A stretch of 64,000 nt of DNA from DYRB01 sp963845265 (GTDB taxonomy: Bacteria > Pseudomonadota > Gammaproteobacteria > Chromatiales > Chromatiaceae): the NCBI GenBank assembly GCA_963845265.1, contig CAWJRN010000014.1:186001-250000 (forward strand), in the 5' to 3' direction. The notes beneath the pieces are model-generated. The model was not told the DNA's origin. It was given only the letters and a program-made list of their open reading frames with translations, and made no database searches. Of the stretch, positions 58,298 through 64,000 are shown in pieces (position 1 is the first letter of the stretch; each line of letters starts with the position of its first letter). The translations under genes were made by a program, and so were the position numbers.

Positions 58298-59631
58298 CGC
58301 CCTCAATGGTACAGGCGGGCCCTGGCTCGGGGCCCTTCGATGGCTGGTTGGCAGGCGGAAGCAATGCGCTCGCCGATCCCGGCTGGCTGTCCGCGACCCG
58401 GGGTGCCGCCCTGGAACGGGTGCGGGCTGCCGGGGTCCCGACCAACAAACAAGAGGCCTGGCGCTACACCGGTCTCAAGGCGTTGCTGGAACAGGGGTTT
58501 GTCCGACAGGACGAGGATGTCACTGCCCTGGCCCCTGAGGATCTGGCAGAGTTGCTCATCCCAGGTCTGGATGCGCACCAGGTCGTCCTGGCGAACGGGC
58601 GCCTGGTGTCCTCCCTGTCGTGGCTCGATGGCGTGCCGGCCGGCGTACGCGCCGGGGGCTTGCGCGCCCTGCTGGGCTCAGACCCCGATCTTCTTCGGGA
58701 CCGCCTGGGCCGGGTCGCAGGGGAGGGGGCTCACGTCTTTGCGGAGCTCAACACCGCTGGTATCGACGATGGCTTCGTGCTCCTGGTGGAGCCCGGGGCG
58801 AGGGTTGAGCGCCCGATCGAGATCATCCACCTGTCCTTGGGAATGGACGAGCCGCGTCTGACCCAGCCGCGCAACCTGGTGGATTTGGGGGAGGGGGCCG
58901 AGGCAACCCTGATCGAGCGTTACGTCAGCCTAGGCGAGTCGCTCTACTGCACCAATTCGGTCACAGAGCTGTCCCTGGCTGCCAATGCCGGTCTGGTCCA
59001 TTACCGGGTCCAACAGGAGAGCAGCAAGGCCTTCCACTTGGCAGGGGTGTATCTCAGCCAGGCGTCCGGGAGCCGCTATCACGGGGTCAGCATCGGCCTG
59101 GGTGCCGCCTGGTCGCGGACCGACCTGGTGGCCGGCTTCGTCGGGGAGGGGTCGAACTGCGAACTGGACGGACTCTATCTGGCGGGTGACGGGCAGACCA
59201 TGGACTTCCACCTGGATGTGCGGCACGAGGTGCCGAGTTGCACCAGCCGCGAGGGGTTCAAGGGCATCCTCTACGGCAAGGGGCGGGCGGTGTTCGACGG
59301 GCGTGTCTACGTGGCCCGGGATGCCCAGAAGACCGATGCCCAGCTCTCCAACCGCAATCTGGTCCTGTCTCGCAGCGCGGAGATCGACACCAAGCCCCAG
59401 CTCGAGATCCTGGCGGACGACGTGAAGTGCAGTCACGGCACCACCGTCGGACAGCTGGACCGCGAGTCGCTCTTTTATCTGCGCTCCCGCGGCATCCCCG
59501 CCCACCAGGCCCGGCGCATGTTGTGCGTGGGCTTCGCCGGCGAGGTGCTGGAGGCCCTGGCCCTGGAGCCACTGCGTGATTACGTGGCCCAGCAGGTGGG
59601 GGAGCGCCTGGAGCGCGCCACCCTGGATTGA
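58294..59631 (+). CDS. sufD: SufD, Fe-S cluster assembly protein
   Basis: A 445-residue partner of SufB in the SufBC2D complex. The N-terminus contains NKQEAWRYTGLKALLEQ, the pattern of the SufD entry domain. The beta-helix shows LVDLGEGAEATLIERYVS and the C-terminal domain carries DDVKCSHGTTVGQLDRESLFYLRSRG, with the His of CSHG and the late ARRMLCVGFAGEVL typical. The ATG overlaps the sufC stop (ATGA). The sufT-like gene begins about 85 bases later. Confidence 0.94.
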   Translation: MTPSMVQAGPGSGPFDGWLAGGSNALADPGWLSATRGAALERVRAAGVPTNKQEAWRYTGLKALLEQGFVRQDEDVTALAPEDLAELLIPGLDAHQVVLANGRLVSSLSWLDGVPAGVRAGGLRALLGSDPDLLRDRLGRVAGEGAHVFAELNTAGIDDGFVLLVEPGARVERPIEIIHLSLGMDEPRLTQPRNLVDLGEGAEATLIERYVSLGESLYCTNSVTELSLAANAGLVHYRVQQESSKAFHLAGVYLSQASGSRYHGVSIGLGAAWSRTDLVAGFVGEGSNCELDGLYLAGDGQTMDFHLDVRHEVPSCTSREGFKGILYGKGRAVFDGRVYVARDAQKTDAQLSNRNLVLSRSAEIDTKPQLEILADDVKCSHGTTVGQLDRESLFYLRSRGIPAHQARRMLCVGFAGEVLEALALEPLRDYVAQQVGERLERATLD

Positions 59632-59717
59632 CCTCTTCGGCAAGCGCAAGCGAGTCAGTGAACGCTCGACCGGCGTTCCCCCTGCAATCCAACCACCGGC
59701 AGTATCGAGGACTTCCC

Positions 59718-60134
59718 ATGAACAGACTGGCGCGTTTCAACGGCTACGGCGAGCACCAGGACAGCGTCCCGTCGGAGCCGGGGTCTGCCACCCTGCCTGG
59801 GGGCGACGTGGCGGTCGAGCGTATGGACGCCGAGGAACTGCGCGAGCCGATCATCGAGGCCCTGCGCAAGGTCTACGACCCGGAACTCCCGGTCAATATT
59901 TACGACCTGGGTCTGATCTACCAGATCGACATTGCCGCAGAGGGCAACTGTCACATCAACATGACCCTGACCGCACCGGCCTGCCCGGTGGCCGGGATGA
60001 TGCCAGTCATGGTCAAGCAGGCCGTGGAGCAGGTCGAGGGGGTTGGCGAGGTCGAGGTAGATTTGGTCTGGGACCCGCCCTGGAGCCAGGACAAGATGTC
60101 CGAGGAGGCGATGCTCCAGCTCGGCCTGATGTGA
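59718..60134 (+). CDS. sufT: SufT-like (DUF59/MIP18) Fe-S assembly protein
   Basis: A 138-residue protein. The DUF59/MIP18 domain runs from about 40 to 130: IIEALRKVYDPELPVNIYDLGLIY, then the conserved Cys in MTLTAPACPVAGMM and VDLVWDPPWSQDKM at the end. SufT proteins act late in Fe-S maturation. The N-terminal extension (about 1-35) is polar and weakly conserved. It follows sufD as the last suf gene visible; neither sufS, sufE nor sufU is found after it. An upstream in-frame start at 59628 is less likely. Confidence 0.9.
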   Translation: MNRLARFNGYGEHQDSVPSEPGSATLPGGDVAVERMDAEELREPIIEALRKVYDPELPVNIYDLGLIYQIDIAAEGNCHINMTLTAPACPVAGMMPVMVKQAVEQVEGVGEVEVDLVWDPPWSQDKMSEEAMLQLGLM

Positions 60135-60231
60135 TCCATCCGTGACGCGAGGATCGGGGATGTGCGACCCTTCGCATGGCCTTTGGCAAGGTCGTCGGGT
60201 TCGCGAAGAGGCGGCAATCTCAACCAACTGT

Positions 60232-60256
60232 CAATCCTGAATAATCCTGTCTCATC
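60232..60256. repeat. ATCCTG short repeat, related to the 4633-4663 stretch
   Basis: CAATCCTGAATAATCCTGTC has two ATCCTG units as at 4647-4661. It lies in the 173-base gap between sufT and the next small gene; no terminator with a T-run was recognised there. Confidence 0.4.
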
Positions 60257-60307
60257 CAACATCAGGTCGCGCAGAAAGAGCCATTACAGCAGCCCGGGCA
60301 GACCCCT

Positions 60308-60571
60308 ATGACCAACCCCTTCGAATCTCTGGACCAGGCCTTCGCTGCCCTGGCCAACCCCTCGGACCCCAACTGGGGGACGGCCTTTGCACTGCTCTCG
60401 GAGCAGCCCGAGACGGCGCGACTCATGCTAGATACCTTTGCCGAGACTCTGGAAGAGCTCGGCGTCCCCCCGTCCGGCATCGACCCGGCCAGCGGCCAGC
60501 CGGCCTATAGCCTGGACGACGTGGCCAGGGCCCTCGGGGTGCCGGGGACGGAGCTGGACCCGGAAGGCTGA
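60308..60571 (+). CDS. Conserved hypothetical small protein
   Basis: An 87-residue acidic soluble protein. The sequence has a helix-rich N-terminus (NPFESLDQAFAALANPSDPNWGTAFALL) broken by Pro and a C-terminal part with SLDDVARALGVPGTELDPEG, which may be a helix-turn-helix-like or ubiquitin-fold segment. No family is recognised. It precedes the uracil-DNA glycosylase gene by about 40 bases, so may be part of that transcript. Confidence 0.65.
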   Translation: MTNPFESLDQAFAALANPSDPNWGTAFALLSEQPETARLMLDTFAETLEELGVPPSGIDPASGQPAYSLDDVARALGVPGTELDPEG

Positions 60572-60612
60572 TCCCCAGCGGATCTGCCCAGCGCCCGCCC
60601 TCGCCGTATCCC

Positions 60613-61260
60613 ATGACCCTCGCCAATCCAAGCGTCGGCTTCTCCGTGGCCTGCCGACGATGTCCGCGCCTGGCGACCTTTTTGGACCAGGTGCGCACCG
60701 ACCACCCCAACTATCATTGTGCCCCGGTCCCGCCCTTCGGCGACCCGCGGGCGCGCCTGCTGGTAGTCGGTCTGGCACCGGGTATGCACGGGGCCAATGC
60801 CAGCGGGCGGCCCTTCACCGGGGACTATGCCGGCATCCTGCTCTACGCGACCCTGCATCGCTTCGGGTTTGCCAGCCAACCCGAATCCAGGGGTGCCGAC
60901 GACGCCCTGGTGCTGTCCGATTGCCGCATCACCAACGCGGTGAAGTGCCTGCCGCCTCAGAACAAACCCAGCCTGGATGAGGTGCGCACCTGTAATGCTT
61001 ATCTGGCCACCGAGCTGTCCGGCCTGACCCCAGGGGCAGTCGTCCTGGCCCTGGGTACCGTGGCCCATGGTGCCGTGCTGCGCGCCCTGGGGCTCAAGGC
61101 AGGTCAGTTCCCCTTCGCCCATGGCGCCGAGCACCAGATCCGCCCGGAAATACGCCTGCTCGACTCGTATCACTGTAGTCGCTACAACACCCAGACCCGC
61201 CGCCTCACCGAGCCTATGTTCCACGCGGTCTTCGCCCGCGCTCGCGCCATGATCGCCTAG
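60613..61260 (+). CDS. Uracil-DNA glycosylase, Fe-S type (family 4/5)
   Basis: A 215-residue base-excision enzyme. The N-terminal CRRCPRL and later cysteines around VKCLPP and RTCNAY provide the four ligands of a [4Fe-4S] cluster in families 4 and 5. Motif 1, VGLAPGMHGANASGRPFTGDYAG, and motif 2, SYHCSRYNTQTRRL, fit family 5 (UDGb) better than family 4. It excises uracil and possibly other deaminated bases. uvrC follows five bases later, and the two repair genes may be cotranscribed. Confidence 0.9.
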   Translation: MTLANPSVGFSVACRRCPRLATFLDQVRTDHPNYHCAPVPPFGDPRARLLVVGLAPGMHGANASGRPFTGDYAGILLYATLHRFGFASQPESRGADDALVLSDCRITNAVKCLPPQNKPSLDEVRTCNAYLATELSGLTPGAVVLALGTVAHGAVLRALGLKAGQFPFAHGAEHQIRPEIRLLDSYHCSRYNTQTRRLTEPMFHAVFARARAMIA

Positions 61261-61264
61261 GACA

Positions 61265-63091
61265 GTGTCCGAGACCGACCTGCGCGGCCTGGTGCGGCGC
61301 ATCCCCACCAGCCCCGGCGTCTACCGGATGCAGGACCGCGACGGCAAGGTCCTCTATGTGGGCAAGGCCAAAGACCTGCGTCGGCGGGTCGGCAGCTATT
61401 TCTCCCGGGCGCTCAACGTCCGCATCCAGGCCATGGTGGCGCAGATCGCCAACATAGAGGTCACGGTCACCGCCACCGAGGGCGAGGCACTGCTGCTGGA
61501 GAGCAACCTCATCAAGGCCCTCCAGCCGCGGTACAACATCCTGCTGCGCGACGACAAGAGCTACCCCTACCTCTACCTCTCCACCCAGGACCCCTTCCCG
61601 CGTTTGGCCTTCTACCGTGGCTCACGCAAGGGGCCGGGCCGGTTCTTTGGCCCCTATCCGAGCGCCTGGGCGGTGCGCGAAACCCTGCAACTGCTCCAGA
61701 AACTGTTCCCGGTGCGCCAGTGCGAGGACGGTTTCTTCCGCAACCGCTCGCGGCCCTGTCTGCAATACCAGATCAAGCGCTGTAGCGGTCCCTGTGTGGA
61801 TCTGGTGAGCGAGGCGGACTACGGCGCCGACGTGGAGCGGACCATCAAGTTCCTCGACGGGCGGGCAGGGGAGGTCATCGACGATCTGGCCCTGGCGATG
61901 GAGCAGGCTGCGGCCGAACTGGACTACGAGCAGGCGGCCTTGCTGCGCGATCGGATCGTGACGCTGCGGCGCATCCAAGAGCGTCAGTATGTGAATGCGG
62001 AGGGCGGCGACCTGGACATCGTGGCCGCCGCCCAGGAGGGGGGCGCCAACTGCGTGCAGGTCTTTTTCGTGCGTAACGGCCGCAACCTGGGCAACAAGGC
62101 CTTCTTCCCCCAGGCCCCGGAGGGGACGGACCTGGCGACCCTGCTATCGGGTTTTCTGGCCCAGTTCTATGTGGACAAGCCGGTGCCGGCCGATATCCTC
62201 GTCGGCGCCGAACTGGAGGACCAGGCCCTGCTCGAGGCCGCCCTGAGCGAGCGGGCGGGGCGCCGGGTCAGTCTCAAGGTCAGGGTCCGCGGCGAGCGTG
62301 CCCGTTGGCTGGACATGGCACGCGGCAACGCGCAGGTCGCCCTGCGTGCGCGCCTGGCCAGCCAGGCCGGTTATGCCACAAGGCTCGATGCGTTACGCGA
62401 CGCCCTGGCCCTCGACGAGGCCCCGCAGCGCATGGAGTGTTTCGACATCAGCCACACGGGCGGCGAGCGTACCGTGGCCTCCTGCGTGGTCTTCAACGCC
62501 GAGGGGCCGGCAAAGTCCGACTACCGGCGCTTCAACATCGAGGGCGTCACGCCGGGCGACGACTACGCCGCCCTGCATCAGGCCCTGACCAGGCGCTACA
62601 CCCGCATCAAGCAGGGCGAGGTCCCCTTTCCGGACCTGCTGTTCATCGACGGCGGGCCGGGCCAGCTCGGCGCCGTGGCTGAGGCCCTCCAGGAGCTCGG
62701 GGTGCTTGAAGGGGTCAATTTGGTCGGGGTTTCCAAAGGGCCAGACAGGCGCCCCGGGGCGGAACAGCTCTGGTTGTTGGGTCAGGGGACGGCCGTTATA
62801 CTGCCTGCGGACTCCCCGGCCCTGCACCTCGTCCAGCAGATCCGCGACGAGGCCCACCGCTTCGCCATTACCGGCCACCGGCAGCGCCGCGCCAAGGCAC
62901 GTACCACCTCGGTCCTGGAGGGGATCGTGGGGGTTGGTCCCAAGCGACGCCAGAACCTGTTGCGCCAGTTCGGCGGTCTCCAGGGACTCGCCCGGGCCGG
63001 GGTAGAAGACATCGCCCAGGTCGAGGGCATCAGTCGCCAACTGGCGACCCAAATCTATGCTGCATTCCACCATGAGGGGAGCGGGGACTGA
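61265..63091 (+). CDS. uvrC: UvrABC system protein C
   Basis: A 608-residue dual incision nuclease for nucleotide excision repair. A GIY-YIG domain (about 10-95; SPGVYRMQDRDGKVLYVGKA) makes the 3' incision. A UvrB-interacting UVR domain sits near 202-235. The UvrC homology region with ECFDISHTGG and the Asp/His residues near LLFIDGGPGQL makes the 5' incision, and a C-terminal tandem HhH (VGPKRRQNLLRQFG, AQVEGISRQLA) binds DNA. The start is GTG. The pgsA gene follows at three bases, as in many Gammaproteobacteria. Confidence 0.96.
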   Translation: MSETDLRGLVRRIPTSPGVYRMQDRDGKVLYVGKAKDLRRRVGSYFSRALNVRIQAMVAQIANIEVTVTATEGEALLLESNLIKALQPRYNILLRDDKSYPYLYLSTQDPFPRLAFYRGSRKGPGRFFGPYPSAWAVRETLQLLQKLFPVRQCEDGFFRNRSRPCLQYQIKRCSGPCVDLVSEADYGADVERTIKFLDGRAGEVIDDLALAMEQAAAELDYEQAALLRDRIVTLRRIQERQYVNAEGGDLDIVAAAQEGGANCVQVFFVRNGRNLGNKAFFPQAPEGTDLATLLSGFLAQFYVDKPVPADILVGAELEDQALLEAALSERAGRRVSLKVRVRGERARWLDMARGNAQVALRARLASQAGYATRLDALRDALALDEAPQRMECFDISHTGGERTVASCVVFNAEGPAKSDYRRFNIEGVTPGDDYAALHQALTRRYTRIKQGEVPFPDLLFIDGGPGQLGAVAEALQELGVLEGVNLVGVSKGPDRRPGAEQLWLLGQGTAVILPADSPALHLVQQIRDEAHRFAITGHRQRRAKARTTSVLEGIVGVGPKRRQNLLRQFGGLQGLARAGVEDIAQVEGISRQLATQIYAAFHHEGSGD

Positions 63092-63094
63092 CGG

Positions 63095-63661
63095 ATGTGG
63101 AATACACCCAACCTGTTGACCCTGTTGCGCATCGTCCTGATACCGGTGTTTGTGGTGGTATTTTATGCGCAGGGCCCCTGGGCCAGGCCCACCGCCGCGG
63201 TCATCTTCACCCTTGCGGCCCTCACCGATTGGTTGGACGGTCACCTGGCGCGGCGTTGGGAGCAGACCTCGGCGCTCGGCGCCTTCCTCGACCCCGTGGC
63301 GGACAAGCTCATGGTCGCCGTCGCCCTGGTCTTTCTGGTTCAGGTCGACCCGCGTCCGCTGCTGGCCCTGGCCGCCGCCGTCATCATCGGTCGTGAGATC
63401 ACCGTCTCAGCCCTGCGCGAGTGGATGGCCGAGGTCGGGGCCAGGTCGCGGGTGGCCGTGTCCTGGACCGGTAAGATCAAGACTGCGGCCCAGATGATCG
63501 CCATCATCTTTCTGATCCTGCGCGGACCGGTGTTTGGGGTAGTGATCTACGACTTTGCCCTGATCCTGCTCTATGTGGCCGCGGCACTGACCCTATGGTC
63601 TATGTTTTTGTATCTGCGCGCGGCCTGGCCCATCCTGTCGCGACCGGATCACCCGGGCTAA
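63095..63661 (+). CDS. pgsA: CDP-diacylglycerol--glycerol-3-phosphate 3-phosphatidyltransferase
   Basis: A 188-residue membrane enzyme that makes phosphatidylglycerol phosphate. The CDP-alcohol phosphotransferase motif D-G-x2-A-R-x8-G-x3-D-x3-D is intact in DWLDGHLARRW...GAFLDPVADK (about 50-72). Several hydrophobic segments surround it. The start WNTPNLLTLLRIVLIP is standard. It is directly downstream of uvrC, a widely conserved pair, and upstream of tRNA-Gly. Confidence 0.95.
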   Translation: MWNTPNLLTLLRIVLIPVFVVVFYAQGPWARPTAAVIFTLAALTDWLDGHLARRWEQTSALGAFLDPVADKLMVAVALVFLVQVDPRPLLALAAAVIIGREITVSALREWMAEVGARSRVAVSWTGKIKTAAQMIAIIFLILRGPVFGVVIYDFALILLYVAAALTLWSMFLYLRAAWPILSRPDHPG

Positions 63662-63746
63662 GGTCCGGGATCGACACATCAAAAAAAATATCCGGATGTG
63701 TGGCTTGACAGACTCCGGGCGCCCCGTAAAATGGCGGCTTCTTCCA

Positions 63747-63822
<76 letters not shown>

Positions 63823-63847
63823 AATCGCCGTCCTGACGGCACCCCGG

Positions 63848-63876
63848 AACCCCGCGCAAGCGGGGTTTTGTTTTTT
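63848..63876 (+). terminator. Rho-independent terminator after tRNA-Gly
   Basis: AACCCCGC-GCAA-GCGGGGTT forms an eight-pair stem with a four-base loop and is followed by TTTTGTTTTTT. Confidence 0.9.
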
Positions 63877-63943
63877 GGCCTCCCCGCGCAAGACTGGGCG
63901 TGATTTGCGGACGAATCGGTTTTCCGGGGTTATAAACCAGCCG

Positions 63944-63968
63944 GGCGGCTCCCTGTGGGAGCGCCGCC
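63944..63968. repeat. REP-like palindrome
   Basis: GGCGGCTCCC and GGGAG-CG-CCGCC form a hairpin with a two-base bulge and TGT loop. The CTCCCTGTGGGAGC core resembles dispersed extragenic palindromes of Gammaproteobacteria. Nothing else coding is recognised between the terminator and the window end. Confidence 0.35.
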
Positions 63969-64000
63969 TAATCGGGGAATGCTCCTGCCTCCCCGACATG

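Overview
This window comes from a GC-rich Gammaproteobacterium. The aroA-cmk-rpsA-ihfB order, ZipA next to LigA, a GspA/GspB pair, NarXL and a complete periplasmic nitrate reductase operon support that class. The mix of a bacterial V-type ATPase, an SbtA-type bicarbonate transporter, an alpha carbonic anhydrase and a c4-like cytochrome would suit an autotrophic sulfur oxidiser such as a member of the Chromatiaceae, but no photosynthesis or sulfur-oxidation gene lies here, so the family is inference. No rRNA, prophage, complete insertion sequence or CRISPR array was seen. One tRNA (Gly, GCC) lies near the right end.

Layout. 1-4.0 kb: the end of a V-type ATPase operon (A, B, D and the tail of an upstream gene), then a secreted protein of unknown role and a DUF808 membrane protein. 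5.7-16.1 kb: respiratory nitrate block. narL/narX (minus strand) and an FNR/DNR-like regulator precede two FNR-type boxes and napDAGHBC plus a di-haem cytochrome. 16.1-23.8 kb: a uridine-kinase-like gene, a small membrane protein, then a tightly coupled five-gene operon. It encodes a 1221-residue fusion (spermidine-synthase-like, FMN-binding with a covalent-flavin motif, NosR/NapH-like Fe-S membrane module), two small single-helix/Tat proteins, and an AmmeMemoRadiSam set (radical SAM enzyme, MEMO-AMMECR1 fusion). This is the best candidate for an undescribed system here.

23.8-34.5 kb: a scarred ion and inorganic-carbon region. Intact genes are a CPA2 antiporter, a hydrolase, a methyltransferase, SbtA/SbtB, a double universal-stress protein and a P-type cation ATPase. 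Between them lie remnants: an ATPase fragment, Mrp antiporter pieces, a MITE-like element and an nhaR/nhaA deletion junction. The ATPase fragment and the matching part of the intact ATPase gene form direct repeats about 10 kb apart around this segment. 34.7-40.3 kb: an Xre/RES toxin-antitoxin pair and an ABC efflux system with an adaptor protein.

40.4-48.9 kb (minus strand): a class V aminotransferase, gspB, gspA/exeA, ihfB, rpsA, cmk and aroA. 49.0-64 kb (plus strand): dapB carrying a one-base frameshift, zipA, ligA with an extra helix-hairpin-helix unit, a conserved small protein, alpha carbonic anhydrase, two lysine-rich proteins, sufBCD-sufT, a small protein, a family 4/5 uracil-DNA glycosylase, uvrC, pgsA and tRNA-Gly with a clear terminator.

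All assignments come from reading the sequence and recalling family motifs; no database search was run.
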